64,000 nucleotides of DNA from Syntrophaceae bacterium UBA2280 (GTDB lineage Bacteria > Desulfobacterota > Syntrophia > Syntrophales > Smithellaceae): positions 152,788-216,787 of the forward strand of contig DDWS01000013.1 of NCBI GenBank assembly GCA_002347685.1. Reading direction: 5' to 3'. This document shows, piece after piece, positions 53,060 through 63,363 of the stretch. The number at the start of each line of letters is the position of its first letter. Positions within the stretch are counted from its first letter, which is position 1. The notes below the pieces were generated by a model, which was not told where the DNA came from, made no database searches, and saw only the letters and a list, made by a program, of their open reading frames with translations. The position numbers and the translations under genes were made by a program.

Positions 53060-56000
53060 GTGCCGAAACGAACCGACATCAAAAAAATACTGCTCATCGG
53101 GTCCGGGCCGATTATCATCAGCCAGGCTTGTGAGTTCGACTATTCCGGTACGCAGGCCTGTAAGGCGCTGCGCGAGGAAGGCTATGAAGTTGTCCTGATT
53201 AACTCGAATCCCGCAACCATCATGACGGATCCGGAAACGGCCGACCGCACATATATCGAACCGATCACCCCCGAGGCGGTGGAGAAAGTCATCGCCCGCG
53301 AACGTCCCTGCGCGCTTTTGCCGACGCTAGGCGGCCAGACCGGCCTCAATACCGCTGTTGCGCTGGCTCAGTCCGGCGTTTTGGAAAAATACGGAGTGGA
53401 AATGATCGGTGCGTCGCTTCCGGTGATCCACAAGGCCGAAGACCGTGAAAAGTTCCGTCACGCGATGGATCGGATCGGGCTGCGGATGCCCAAGAGCGGC
53501 TTTGCACGCAATATGGATGAGGTCCTGACGATCGCAGGCGAGATCGGCTTTCCCATTATTGTCCGCGCTTCTTTTACGCTGGGCGGCACGGGCAGTGGTG
53601 TGGCCTACAACCGTGAAGAGCTCCTTGAAATTGCGAAAACCGGGCTCGACGCCAGCATGATTACCGAGATCATGATCGAAGAATCGGTTCTGGGATGGAA
53701 GGAATACGAACTCGAAGTGATGCGCGACCGCGCCGACAACGTCGTCATCATCTGCTCGATTGAAAATTTCGACGCAATGGGCGTGCATACCGGCGAATCG
53801 ATCACCGTCGCGCCGGCTCAGACGCTCACGGATCGCGAGTACCAGGTCATGCGGGACGCCGCCATCGCCATCATGCGCGAAATCGGCGTCGAAACAGGCG
53901 GCTCCAATGTCCAGTTTGCCATACATCCCAAGACCGGTGAAATGATCGTCGTGGAAATGAATCCGCGCGTGTCGCGTTCATCGGCGCTGGCCTCGAAGGC
54001 CACAGGTTTTCCGATCGCCAAAATCGCGGCCAAGCTTGCCGTGGGCTACACCCTCGACGAGATTCCCAACGACATCACGCGCGAAACCATGGCATCGTTT
54101 GAACCGACCATCGACTACTGCGTGGTGAAAATTCCGCGCTGGACGTTTGAAAAATTTCCGGAAACGGAAGACTTTCTCACGACATCGATGAAGTCAGTCG
54201 GCGAAACGATGGCCATCGGCCGCACATTTAAGGAAGCCCTTCATAAGGCGATCCGCTCTCTGGAAATCGGGCGTTTCGGTTTCGGTCAGGAGCTGCCTTT
54301 AGATGTGCAGGAAAGAAAAACTCTGCTGAAAAGCAAACTGCTCAAGCCCAACTCGCTGAGGCTGTATTATATCGGCGCGGCGATACTAGACGGCATGACG
54401 GTGGATGAGGTCTACGACATCACCGGCGTTGATCCGTGGTTCCTCCACCAGATCAAAGACATCCTGGACGCTCAAGAAGAGCTGATCCGTTCAGAGCCCT
54501 CGACGGAGCTTCTGCACGCTGCCAAGCGGATGGGTTTTTCGGACCGGACGCTCGCGACGCTGTGGAAGAGTACAGAGCAGGATATTCGCGATTGGCGCAT
54601 GCGGGAAAACATTGTGCCGGTTTACAAACTCGTGGATACCTGCGCGGCGGAGTTCGAAGCTTACACACCTTACTACTATTCCACCTACGAAACCCAGAAC
54701 GAGTCAAGGCCTTCCACCGGAAGGAAGGTCGCGATCATCGGCGGCGGCCCCAACCGCATCGGACAGGGCATTGAATTTGATTACTGCTGTGTTCATGCTT
54801 CTTTTGCCCTGCGCGAGGAAGGCGTTGAGAGCATCATGATCAACTCCAACCCCGAAACCGTCAGCACCGACTACGACACATCGGATAAGCTGTTCTTTGA
54901 GCCGGTGACGCTCGAAGACGTTTTGCACATCATCCATACGGAAAAACCAGACGGCGTGATCGTGCAGTTCGGAGGCCAGACACCGCTGAATCTGGCGCGC
55001 GGCTTGGAGGCGGCAGGCGTCCCGATCATCGGAACGTCGCCTGCCGCCATCGACCGCGCGGAAAACCGCGACCGCTTCCAGGAAATCGTTCACAAGCTCA
55101 AGCTCAATCAACCGGACAACGATACGGCCATGGACGCGGACGAAGCGCTGGTTGCCGCCAAACGGATCGGTTATCCCGTTTTGGTGCGACCATCGTATGT
55201 ATTGGGCGGAAGATCGATGGAGATTATCTATGATCCGGAAACGCTGAGGGCGTTTATGGCCAAGGCGCTTCTGGTATCCCCCGGTCATCCGATTCTGATC
55301 GACAAGTTTCTGGAAGATGCGGTGGAAGTCGATGTGGACGCGATTTCCGATGGCACGATCACCGTTGTGGCCGGAATCATGGAACACATCGAAGAGGCGG
55401 GCATTCATTCGGGGGATTCCGCATGCACCCTGCCACCGATCTCCATTTCCCCCTCTTTGCTCGACCAGATCGAAAGGCAAACGAAGATGCTCGCCGCAGA
55501 GCTGGGCGTGATCGGCCTGATGAATATCCAGTTTGCGATTAAAAACAACGTGCTCTACGTTTTGGAAGTGAATCCCCGCGCGTCGCGCACGGTACCTTTT
55601 GTGAGCAAGGCCATCGGCGTGCCGCTGGCAAAGCTTGCCACCAAAGTCATGCTGGGCAAAACCTTAGCCGAGCTTGGTTTTACGCAGACGATCCGGCCCG
55701 TGCACGTATCGGTGAAAGAAGCGGTCTTTCCGTTCAACCGCTTCCCCGAAGCCGATATTTTATTGGGCCCGGAAATGAAGTCCACCGGCGAGGTCATGGG
55801 CATTGATCATTCGTTCGGTCTGGCGTTTGCCAAGTCACAAATGGCGGCGGGCTTTAAAATGCCCAAATCCGGCTCCATCTTTATCAGTGTTCACGATCAT
55901 CATAAGGACAGTATCATTGGAGTTGCCCGAACCTTTGCCGGCCTGGGCTTTAAAATACTGGCGACCGGCCAAACGGCCAGGCACCTGAAAGCATCCGGCA

Positions 56001-56266
56001 TCAAATCGGACGTCGTTGCCAAAGTCAGCGAAGGCCGTCCGCACATTGTGGATCACATCAAAAACGGCGATATCGCGATGGTCATCAATACCAGTGTCGG
56101 ACGCAAGTCATCGCGTGACGCATATCATATCCGGCGGGGCGCTCTGACATACAACATTCTTTACACAACCACGCTTGCGGGCGCGCGGGCCCTGGCCGAA
56201 GCGGTCAGCGCCATGCAGAAGGAAAACTGGCAGGTGTGTCCGTTGCAGGAGTACCATCAAAAATGA
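53060..56266 (+). CDS. carB: Carbamoyl-phosphate synthase large subunit
   Basis: A 1068-residue CarB with two homologous ATP-grasp halves and a C-terminal MGS allosteric domain. [17 protein letters not shown] is the standard N-terminus, so GTG 53060 is chosen over GTG 53051. Halves begin with [24 protein letters not shown] and [20 protein letters not shown]. The C-terminal part ([24 protein letters not shown]) is the regulatory domain. Its stop overlaps purF (ATGA). Confidence 0.96.
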   Translation: MPKRTDIKKILLIGSGPIIISQACEFDYSGTQACKALREEGYEVVLINSNPATIMTDPETADRTYIEPITPEAVEKVIARERPCALLPTLGGQTGLNTAVALAQSGVLEKYGVEMIGASLPVIHKAEDREKFRHAMDRIGLRMPKSGFARNMDEVLTIAGEIGFPIIVRASFTLGGTGSGVAYNREELLEIAKTGLDASMITEIMIEESVLGWKEYELEVMRDRADNVVIICSIENFDAMGVHTGESITVAPAQTLTDREYQVMRDAAIAIMREIGVETGGSNVQFAIHPKTGEMIVVEMNPRVSRSSALASKATGFPIAKIAAKLAVGYTLDEIPNDITRETMASFEPTIDYCVVKIPRWTFEKFPETEDFLTTSMKSVGETMAIGRTFKEALHKAIRSLEIGRFGFGQELPLDVQERKTLLKSKLLKPNSLRLYYIGAAILDGMTVDEVYDITGVDPWFLHQIKDILDAQEELIRSEPSTELLHAAKRMGFSDRTLATLWKSTEQDIRDWRMRENIVPVYKLVDTCAAEFEAYTPYYYSTYETQNESRPSTGRKVAIIGGGPNRIGQGIEFDYCCVHASFALREEGVESIMINSNPETVSTDYDTSDKLFFEPVTLEDVLHIIHTEKPDGVIVQFGGQTPLNLARGLEAAGVPIIGTSPAAIDRAENRDRFQEIVHKLKLNQPDNDTAMDADEALVAAKRIGYPVLVRPSYVLGGRSMEIIYDPETLRAFMAKALLVSPGHPILIDKFLEDAVEVDVDAISDGTITVVAGIMEHIEEAGIHSGDSACTLPPISISPSLLDQIERQTKMLAAELGVIGLMNIQFAIKNNVLYVLEVNPRASRTVPFVSKAIGVPLAKLATKVMLGKTLAELGFTQTIRPVHVSVKEAVFPFNRFPEADILLGPEMKSTGEVMGIDHSFGLAFAKSQMAAGFKMPKSGSIFISVHDHHKDSIIGVARTFAGLGFKILATGQTARHLKASGIKSDVVAKVSEGRPHIVDHIKNGDIAMVINTSVGRKSSRDAYHIRRGALTYNILYTTTLAGARALAEAVSAMQKENWQVCPLQEYHQK

Positions 56267-57687
56267 AATTACGCCAAGAAATCCCCGATGATTCCGGCCG
56301 CCCCCGCGAGGAGTGCGGCGTATTTGCCGTTTACGGTCATGAAGACGCTGCGCGCGTCGCTTTTTTCGGCCTTTTCGCCCTCCAGCACCGCGGGCAGGAA
56401 TCGGCGGGCATCGTCAGCTCCGACGGCTGCCAGGTCAGAGAGCACAAGGGCATGGGCCTGGCCTCTGCCGTGTTCGAGGAAGCGACGCTCCTGAAGCTTG
56501 CCGGTTCGCTGGCTATCGGCCATGTCCGCTACTCCACAACCGGATCCTCCACGCTGTCTAACGCTCAGCCGTTTTTAGCCCATGTCGGCGAGGAGTATTA
56601 CGCGCTGGGACACAACGGCAACATCGTCAACGCGCAAAAACTGCGCGCGGAACTGGAAGACAGCGGATCTATTTTCCAATCGACCATGGACAGCGAGGTC
56701 ATCATCCATTTGATGGCGCCGCATCTGAAAAAAGGGCTGGAAGAAGCCCTGACGATCGCTCTGGCACGGGTGGAAGGAGCCTACAGCCTAGTGATGCTGA
56801 CCCGCGACAGAATCATCGCCGCCCGCGATCCGCGCGGATTCAGGCCGCTGGCCCTGGGACAACTCAACGGCGGATGGGTGGTCGCCTCCGAAACCTGCGC
56901 GTTTGACCTGGTCGGCGCCCGGTACGTCCGGGACGTTGAACCCGGCGAGATCCTCATCATCGACGCCAACGGGTGTCAAAGTCTCAAGCCGTTCGCTTTG
57001 GTGAAACACTGCCACTGCATTTTCGAGCTGATTTATTTCGCGCGTCCCGACAGCCAGATCTTCGGCCAGAATGTCTACCTGTGCCGCAAGCGCCTGGGCC
57101 ATCAACTGGCCCGTGAATATTGTCCGGATGTCGACTTGGTGATGCCCTTTCCGGATTCCGGAAATTATGCGGCAATTGGGTATGCAGAACAAAGCGGTCT
57201 TCCTTTCGAAATGGGCATGATTCGCAACCACTATGTCGGGAGGACGTTTATTCAACCCACCCAACCGATGCGCGATTTTGCCGTACGCGTCAAGCTCAAC
57301 CCGGTCAAGCCTCTTTTGGAAGGCAAGAAAGTCATGATCGTCGAAGATTCCATCATACGAGGCACAACCAGCCGCAACCGCGTGAAGCATCTGCAGGGGA
57401 TCGGTATCAAGGAGCTTCACATGGTCATCAGCTGTCCGCCCACCCTGTTTCCCTGTCCCTACGGCATCGACTTTTCCTCCAAAGGAGAGCTCATCGCCGC
57501 CAAAAAGGAAAACGAAAAAGCCATTGCCGCATTTATCGGCCTGGATTCGCTCCATTACCTGACCGTAGACGGCATGGTCCAGGCCACCGGCATGCCCAGA
57601 GAGTGCTTTTGCCTGGCCTGCTACACCGGCGATTACCCCATCGCCCCGCCCGAGAAGATCGACAAATTCTGCATGGAAATGAAATAG
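56263..57687 (+). CDS. purF: Amidophosphoribosyltransferase
   Basis: A 474-residue enzyme making 5-phosphoribosylamine from PRPP and glutamine, the first step of purine synthesis. The class II amidotransferase cysteine follows a short propeptide ([12 protein letters not shown]), as in the Bacillus type. PRPP loop [13 protein letters not shown]-terminal [13 protein letters not shown] supplies the Fe-S cluster cysteines, marking the oxygen-sensitive [4Fe-4S] class. ATG overlaps carB stop. Confidence 0.96.
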   Translation: MKLRQEIPDDSGRPREECGVFAVYGHEDAARVAFFGLFALQHRGQESAGIVSSDGCQVREHKGMGLASAVFEEATLLKLAGSLAIGHVRYSTTGSSTLSNAQPFLAHVGEEYYALGHNGNIVNAQKLRAELEDSGSIFQSTMDSEVIIHLMAPHLKKGLEEALTIALARVEGAYSLVMLTRDRIIAARDPRGFRPLALGQLNGGWVVASETCAFDLVGARYVRDVEPGEILIIDANGCQSLKPFALVKHCHCIFELIYFARPDSQIFGQNVYLCRKRLGHQLAREYCPDVDLVMPFPDSGNYAAIGYAEQSGLPFEMGMIRNHYVGRTFIQPTQPMRDFAVRVKLNPVKPLLEGKKVMIVEDSIIRGTTSRNRVKHLQGIGIKELHMVISCPPTLFPCPYGIDFSSKGELIAAKKENEKAIAAFIGLDSLHYLTVDGMVQATGMPRECFCLACYTGDYPIAPPEKIDKFCMEMK

Positions 57688-57820
57688 CCGCGCGGGCGGC
57701 ATTTCAGACCCATATCAGGGACTCACCGGGAACGGTTTATGACTGTTCCTCGTGAGCTTTCCCGCTTTACAAAAAAACAAGATGTGCTACGCTTTTAAAA
57801 ATTGATTTTTATCATAAACC

Positions 57821-58648
57821 ATGAAAACAATATTTTTGAAAATCGGTCCCCTGTTCTTTCTTTTCATCGCACTGCTTCTCGGAGGCTGCAATATGCAAAA
57901 TAAATTTCTTTATTTCCCCAACGACGACCGGCCGACCGCGCCCATGCTGGCGGCGGAGAATCTGGTGCTGTGGCAGGAGACGGGTTCGGATTACCGCGGG
58001 TTGACCGCCGCATCGGAAGTCCTGGTGCCCAATGGAACGATTGTCCTTTTTCACGGCAACGGAGGAACGGCCTTCGACCGGGGATTCTATATGGAACCGC
58101 TTACCCGGCTGGGCTTCCGCGTCATTCTGGCGGAGTATCCCAAGTACGGGGGACGTCCGGGCAAAGTCGGAGAAAAACCGTTTGTGGCCGACGGCCTGGA
58201 AACAACACGGCTGGCCTACGAACAATACGGAGAGCCGCTCTATCTTCTCGGTGAATCCCTGGGCTGCGGAGTCGCGACTGGCGTGGCAAAAGGCACCTCC
58301 GCGCCGATTGCCGGCATCATCCTGATCACGCCCTGGGATACGCTCGCGTCCGTGGCTAAATCGCTGTTTCCGTTTTTGCCGGTGAGCATGCTTCTGACCG
58401 ATAAGTATGACAACATGGAGAATCTGAAAGCCTTCAAGGGAAACATTTCCGTGGTTGGCGCAGAGCGCGACGAAATTCTGCCCATCAAACATGCACACAG
58501 CCTTTACGCGGCTTTACCGGAAGGGCAAAAGCGCATGTGGCTCATCAAAGGTGCAGGCCACAATGACTGGCCGTTTCATACGGACGCATCTTTGTTTCGG
58601 GAAATAACTGATTTTGTCAACGTTCGCAAAACACCGGAGGTCCCATGA
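57821..58648 (+). CDS. Lipoprotein alpha/beta hydrolase
   Basis: A 275-residue protein with a lipoprotein signal peptide: LLLGGC lipobox at about residue 19-24. The hydrolase fold has oxyanion region VLFHGNGGTAFDRG, nucleophile elbow GESLGCG and catalytic histidine AGHNDW; the acid is probably D in ERDEILP. It likely acts at the membrane on small esters or lipids; substrate unknown. Weak ribosome site; overlaps the next gene by ATGA. Confidence 0.85.
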   Translation: MKTIFLKIGPLFFLFIALLLGGCNMQNKFLYFPNDDRPTAPMLAAENLVLWQETGSDYRGLTAASEVLVPNGTIVLFHGNGGTAFDRGFYMEPLTRLGFRVILAEYPKYGGRPGKVGEKPFVADGLETTRLAYEQYGEPLYLLGESLGCGVATGVAKGTSAPIAGIILITPWDTLASVAKSLFPFLPVSMLLTDKYDNMENLKAFKGNISVVGAERDEILPIKHAHSLYAALPEGQKRMWLIKGAGHNDWPFHTDASLFREITDFVNVRKTPEVP

Positions 58649-59457
58649 AAACAAAAAAACAAACCGTGTTAATCACCGGCGCGACGTCCGGGATCGGGTA
58701 TGAGTTTGCCCACATTTTTGCCGATAAAGGCTACGATTTATTTCTCGCCAGCCGCAACCGTGAAAAACTCGCAAGCATCAAGGCGAGATTCGGAGATCTC
58801 TATGGCATTGCTGTTACCACCATGCCCGTGGATCTGGCCAAAGCCGGCTTCGCGCGCAGGGTTTACGAAGAAACGGTTCGGCAAAAAATCGATATCCATA
58901 TCCTGGTGAATAACGCGGGTTTCGGTCTGGCGGGCGAACATGTAGAACTCGACAGAATCAGGGTGGAGGAAATGATTCAACTCAACGTCACGGCACTCAC
59001 GGAGCTTTGTTCGCTCTTCGGCGCGGCCATGAAAAAGAGAAAAAGCGGCTATATCCTGAATGTCGCGTCCACCGCTGCCTATCAGCCCGCGCCATATATC
59101 GCGGCATACGGCGCGACCAAAAGCTATGTTCTGAATTATTCCGAGGCGCTGGCCAAGGAGATGGAAGATTACCATGTGAGGGTCACGTGCCTGTCGCCCG
59201 GGCCCACGGACACAAAATTTTTTGACAGCGTGGGCGTTGAAGGACTGGCTGAAAAGAAAACAGGCCTCTGGGCGAAAAGCAATCGCATGGAATCGCGTGA
59301 AGTCGCGGAAATCGGCGTCAATGCGCTGTTTGCCGGAAAACTTTCACTGGTTGCCGGAAAGTGGAGCAGTTTGTTTGCCTTCTCAAGCCGGCTGGCCACC
59401 AGAAAGACGACCGCGAGAATTTCCAAAAGGGTGATGCAACAGGCCACCCGCGAATAG
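58645..59457 (+). CDS. Short-chain dehydrogenase/reductase
   Basis: A 270-residue classical SDR. ITGATSGIGYEFAHIF gives the cofactor-binding TGxxxGIG, LVNNAGFGLAG the NNAG motif, and YGATKSYVLNYSEAL the catalytic Tyr-x-x-x-Lys. Arginine and lysine following the fold's first loop (SRNREK) suggest NADP. Resembles acyl-CoA/ketoacyl-type SDRs (DltE-like). GGAGGTCCC precedes the ATG. It is coupled to the lipoprotein hydrolase. Confidence 0.88.
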   Translation: MKTKKQTVLITGATSGIGYEFAHIFADKGYDLFLASRNREKLASIKARFGDLYGIAVTTMPVDLAKAGFARRVYEETVRQKIDIHILVNNAGFGLAGEHVELDRIRVEEMIQLNVTALTELCSLFGAAMKKRKSGYILNVASTAAYQPAPYIAAYGATKSYVLNYSEALAKEMEDYHVRVTCLSPGPTDTKFFDSVGVEGLAEKKTGLWAKSNRMESREVAEIGVNALFAGKLSLVAGKWSSLFAFSSRLATRKTTARISKRVMQQATRE

Positions 59458-59467
59458 GGATCTGCCC

Positions 59468-60226
59468 ATGTCGGATAAAAAATACGACGCCAACAGGTAT
59501 TTATTAAAAGACAGCCTCCGCAAACGGATCAATTTTTCTCAAACCGCGCAGAACCTTGGCCGGGCTGCGCCGCCGCTGCAGAAGCCCTGTCCGGCGGATG
59601 CTTTAAGAATCGATCTGCCCGACGGCGCGAAGGCGCTGGATCGTCTGGCGAAAATGCCCGCAGGAAAGGCCATGGCAAAACGGACCAGCTTGCGTCAGTA
59701 TCAGTCCGAACCCCTGACGCTGGAGGAGCTATCCGCCCTGCTTTGGGCGACACAGGGCGTTCGTCAGGTCCTGTCGCCCGAATCGGCGCTGCGCATGGTT
59801 CCGTCGGCGGGCGCCCGCCACGCCCTGGAAACGTATCTGGTCATCCATCGCGTGGAAACACTGCACACCGGTCTTCATCGCTACCTGCCTTTTGACGGGC
59901 AGCTCGCAGAGCTCAAACGAGACGACCAGATCGCGCGCAAGGCGGCCGTCGCCTGTTTCGGCCAGAGTTTTATTGCGGCCGCCGCTGTCACGTTTTTCTG
60001 GACGGCAATTCCCGCAAGAATGGAATGGCGCTATGACCTGGCCGCGCACAAAGTGATCGCCATCGACGCAGGCCACGTATGCCAGAATCTTTACCTGGCC
60101 TGTGAAGCCATTGGAGCGGGCACCTGCGCCGTTGCCGCTTACGATCAGGAGGCGTGCGACGAACTGCTCGGCGTGGACGGCGAGGAGGAGTTCACCATCT
60201 ACCTGGCGCCGGTGGGCAGGCGCTGA
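59468..60226 (+). CDS. SagB-type nitroreductase-like oxidoreductase
   Basis: A 252-residue SagB/ThcOx-family FMN protein: KRTSLRQYQSEPLTLEELSALLWATQGVRQ, VPSAGARHALETYLVIHR, and late IDAGHVCQNLYLACEAIGAGTCAVAAYDQ. SagB oxidises azolines in peptide antibiotics, but no precursor peptide or cyclodehydratase is nearby. Many deltaproteobacteria carry such stand-alone copies of unknown role. It is the last of three co-directional genes. Confidence 0.87.
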   Translation: MSDKKYDANRYLLKDSLRKRINFSQTAQNLGRAAPPLQKPCPADALRIDLPDGAKALDRLAKMPAGKAMAKRTSLRQYQSEPLTLEELSALLWATQGVRQVLSPESALRMVPSAGARHALETYLVIHRVETLHTGLHRYLPFDGQLAELKRDDQIARKAAVACFGQSFIAAAAVTFFWTAIPARMEWRYDLAAHKVIAIDAGHVCQNLYLACEAIGAGTCAVAAYDQEACDELLGVDGEEEFTIYLAPVGRR

Positions 60227-60290
60227 AAACAAAGGGTGCAAAACATGTTTTGTGTTTCGCCTCTTTTGCAAGTTTTTTCAAGAGTATCCT

Positions 60291-61043
60291 TTACGGTTTC
60301 GTTTCCCCTGCTCCTTGAATCGTCATTTTGAAATTCTGATGGCACCCCAGGCAGTAAACCTTCGATTCACTGTGCGCTTTATGACAGACCGTGCAGGCGA
60401 TGTCGCCCAGGTGCGACTGGTGAGGGTTGCGATCCTTGAATTCCGGCGGCTCCGTTTTTTTCACCAACGCCTCCATCGGGCCATGGCACGCCAGGCATCT
60501 TGTGTTCTCCACCGTCACATCGAACGTCGGCAATTCCTTACCGTGACAGTTCGCGCAGGAGATGCCGGCTTTGGCGTGCAGGTTATCCATGTACACGGAG
60601 GCAGCCCAGCCGGTGAAGATTTCCTTCATCAATTCCATTTCTTCTTTATTGGGTGCTCCCCAGGATTCTTTCGCGCCGGTCAGTCCGAAACTCTTCCCCT
60701 CCTGCCAGCGATGACAAACCAGGCAATCCACATTTCCTTTTGGCGGCAGGTGGGCCAGGTGCATTCGGACCGAATATGCGTTTTTATCGATCGTTCCGGT
60801 AAGCTCCGGTGCATGGCAGGCGGTGCAGGCCGAAAGCTCGTTTCCCTTGACGGGTGGGTGATTTTCGGGAATTAAAGAGGAAAAATCGGCATGACACGTC
60901 TGGCATGAGATCGGGGTGGACGACTTGGCTGCCTTGGCAGAGGCCTTAGCGGGGTTGGCCGCCAATACCGAGTCTTGGTCTGAAACCGCATACCCGAGAG
61001 CAATGATTGCGACGGCGACCGCAAGCAAAACGATTTTTTTCAT
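60291..61043 (-). CDS. Seven-heme periplasmic cytochrome c
   Basis: A 250-residue protein with an N-terminal signal peptide (KKIVLLAVAVAIIALGYAV) and seven CXXCH heme sites: CQTCH, CTACH, CLVCH, CANCH, CLACH, CTVCH, CLGCH. It resembles the heme part of flavocytochrome c fumarate reductase-like systems. AAGGAG upstream of ATG. It follows the FAD protein by 64 bases on the same strand, so the two probably form a periplasmic electron-transfer complex. Confidence 0.9.
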   Translation of the reverse strand: MKKIVLLAVAVAIIALGYAVSDQDSVLAANPAKASAKAAKSSTPISCQTCHADFSSLIPENHPPVKGNELSACTACHAPELTGTIDKNAYSVRMHLAHLPPKGNVDCLVCHRWQEGKSFGLTGAKESWGAPNKEEMELMKEIFTGWAASVYMDNLHAKAGISCANCHGKELPTFDVTVENTRCLACHGPMEALVKKTEPPEFKDRNPHQSHLGDIACTVCHKAHSESKVYCLGCHQNFKMTIQGAGETKP

Positions 61044-61107
61044 ATCCTAATTCTCCTTGGCAAAACAGCGGGCGGTCCGCGAATCTCGCGGATCGCCCGC
61101 CCGTATT

Positions 61108-62685
61108 TCAGGTCCTGGACTTTGCCTTCGCCGCGTTGGTTCCCGCCACCCGTCCGAAAGCGATGGCATCCGGAATCGCATTGCTTCCAAGGCGGTTGGA
61201 TCCGTGGACGCCGCCTGCGACCTCGCCTGCCGCGAAGAGACCGGGAATGATCTTTCCAAAGACATCAATCACCTGCGCCTGCGCGTCGATCCGCACGCCG
61301 CCCATACAATGATGAATCGCCGGCCACTGGGCCACCGCATAGAAAGGTCCTTCCGTAAGTGGTATCATCACCTTCGTCATGGGTTTGCTGAAATCGGGAT
61401 CTTTTCCTTCTTCAATGTACTGGTTGTGCTTGCTGACGGTTTCGGTCAGCGCCGCGGCGGGAATCTTGATCTTGTCCGCCAGTTCGTTGATGCTGGCGGC
61501 CTTGATGAATCGACCCTTCGCGATGCCGTCTTCGACCTCCTTGTTGGAGCCACCCATCTTCAACACCATGGCTTCGTTGAAGATGGAATAGGTCGGTTTC
61601 GCGCCGGCGCCCAGGTTGATCTGCGCGAACGCGCATACGTCGCGGCGTTCGAGCTCATTGACAAATCTTTTGCCCTCCTTGCTGACATAGACAATCCCGT
61701 ATCCCGGCCCGTTGAACGGATACACGGCCGGCGTGTCGAGAATGCCGGTCTCCGGTTCGGCAAACGGATAGAGCTGAATGAAGTTCATCTGGAGGGTATC
61801 GGCGCCGACAGCCTGGGCGAAGCGGATCATTTCACCGGTTGAGCCGGGCTGATTGGTGCAATTGAAAGAAGCGACAAGGCGGGGGTTATGGGCCAGCCTC
61901 ATTTTAAGGTCCTGACTGAACCCGCCCGAGGCGAGGATGACGGCCTTTGTTGCTTTGATGTTCAGCACTCTTCGTCCCCGCTTGACTTCAATGCCCAGAA
62001 CGGGACTTGCCGGCTCGGCATCCTTGCGCCAGATCCAGGTGACTTCTGAATTGAGCACCATTTTCGCGCCGCGCTTTTCGGCTATTTTCCGCAGCGCCTC
62101 CGTGTATTCGCGGCCGACACCGGCAACCGCCGAGTGGGTCCGATAAGCCGTATGCCCGCCTGCCCGCGTTACAGTTTCCCGAATCTGTGCGCCGCCTTCA
62201 TCGATCATCCAGTTGAGCGCGGGTTCTGCGCCGTTGACCATCACATCGACCAGCTCCGGGATGTTGTAATAATCTCCGCCCTTGAGCGTATCGGTCGCGT
62301 GCTGTTTGGGGCTGTCGTCACCCAGATTCAGTTTCTGGCGGTAATGAAATTTGCTGTCCCAGGATGCGTAAACACCACCGTTGATGATCGAGTTGCCGCC
62401 GTAGGTCGGCATTTTTTCTAAAACGACCGCTTTAGAACCGGCGCCTGCCGCTTCCGCAGCCGCAGCGAGTCCCGCGAACCCGGAACCGATGATGACCACA
62501 TCCCAGGTCTCATCCCATTTGGCAGGCAATTTTTTGACCATGGCCTCCGCCAAACCCGGTGCGGCGAGGTTAAGGGCAAAACCCCCTGTCACGGCTGCCG
62601 CGCTCAAAGCGACGGCCCCTTTCAAAACGGTTCGGCGGCTGACTTGTGTACGATTGTCGCGTTTATCCTTGTTTTCCGTCATCAT
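61108..62685 (-). CDS. Tat-exported FAD-dependent fumarate-reductase-like flavoprotein
   Basis: A 525-residue flavoprotein. Tat signal with twin arginines in VSRRTVLKGAVALSAAAVTGGF, then FAD motif VVIIGSGFAGLAAAAEAAGAGSKAVVLEK, TYGGNSIINGG, and C-terminal HHCMGGVRIDAQAQV...GLFAAGEVAGGVHGSNRLGSNAI. This is the flavoprotein family of fumarate, urocanate and methacrylate reductases. The arginine proton donor region can be seen only in part, so substrate is open. AGGAGG before ATG 62685; the next codon is also ATG. Confidence 0.92.
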   Translation of the reverse strand: MMTENKDKRDNRTQVSRRTVLKGAVALSAAAVTGGFALNLAAPGLAEAMVKKLPAKWDETWDVVIIGSGFAGLAAAAEAAGAGSKAVVLEKMPTYGGNSIINGGVYASWDSKFHYRQKLNLGDDSPKQHATDTLKGGDYYNIPELVDVMVNGAEPALNWMIDEGGAQIRETVTRAGGHTAYRTHSAVAGVGREYTEALRKIAEKRGAKMVLNSEVTWIWRKDAEPASPVLGIEVKRGRRVLNIKATKAVILASGGFSQDLKMRLAHNPRLVASFNCTNQPGSTGEMIRFAQAVGADTLQMNFIQLYPFAEPETGILDTPAVYPFNGPGYGIVYVSKEGKRFVNELERRDVCAFAQINLGAGAKPTYSIFNEAMVLKMGGSNKEVEDGIAKGRFIKAASINELADKIKIPAAALTETVSKHNQYIEEGKDPDFSKPMTKVMIPLTEGPFYAVAQWPAIHHCMGGVRIDAQAQVIDVFGKIIPGLFAAGEVAGGVHGSNRLGSNAIPDAIAFGRVAGTNAAKAKSRT

Positions 62686-62790
62686 AAGCACCTCCTGTTT
62701 GTGTAGCGGTTAAATATCCGGGAAACATTACACTTACTGTGACTTGCCTCCATATGCAGCAGAGCTGATTCCTCGTCATCGCGGCCCGGA

Positions 62791-63330
62791 TCACTTCAAT
62801 ACGGGTTTGGGCAATGCCAGAAGCAGCCTGCGTGCCTCCTTTGCGAATGCTTCGTAAACATCAATATTTATATGCGCATAGAATTTGACCGCCGCGTCGG
62901 AGCCTGCCTGTGCATACTTCCGGCACACCGCCGCCTGACTTTCATTTTCCTCAACCATCAGGCTGATATAATTCCTGTCGAACTCGGCTCCGGATTTCTG
63001 TGAAAAATACGCGACTGTGTTGCGTCGCGCAGTGTTCATATCCGGAAAGAGAGGGATATTGTTCTGCGCGGCCAGTCGATGCAGTTCATCTGTCTGTTTG
63101 TGATAATGTGCCGATGTAATTTCTCCGTAGCGTCTGATCCCGTCGCTTGCAGCCTGTTTTTCGGCCATCTCCCCCAGTGTAGCCAGCCAGGAAACGTTGT
63201 TTACAGCTTGCTGTAAAAATACAGCATCCTCTCCTTTTGATTCGGATGCGGCGCGCGAAAGTTCCGCAAACGCGCATAAAACACAAAAAACCGCTGCCGC
63301 CGAAATAAAAGCAATTCGAAGACGGATCAT
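62791..63330 (-). CDS. Exported DUF4142 protein
   Basis: A 179-residue protein with signal peptide (IRLRIAFISAAAVFCVLCAFAELSRAAS) and a ferritin-like four-helix DUF4142 pattern: FLQQAVNNVSWLATLGEMAEKQAASDGIRRYGEITSAHYHKQTDELHRLA, then SLMVEENESQAAVCRKYAQAGSD. Function unknown. GGGGGT region upstream of ATG. Confidence 0.8.
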   Translation of the reverse strand: MIRLRIAFISAAAVFCVLCAFAELSRAASESKGEDAVFLQQAVNNVSWLATLGEMAEKQAASDGIRRYGEITSAHYHKQTDELHRLAAQNNIPLFPDMNTARRNTVAYFSQKSGAEFDRNYISLMVEENESQAAVCRKYAQAGSDAAVKFYAHINIDVYEAFAKEARRLLLALPKPVLK

Positions 63331-63363
63331 TGCGACATACCCCCGGATTTAGGCTACTAATTT

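Noticed and set aside
62728..62742. CRP/FNR-like dyad (TTACA...TGTGA) before the flavoprotein gene
   Set aside because: The half sites match only 4 of 5 bases and the spacing is not typical; too weak to call.
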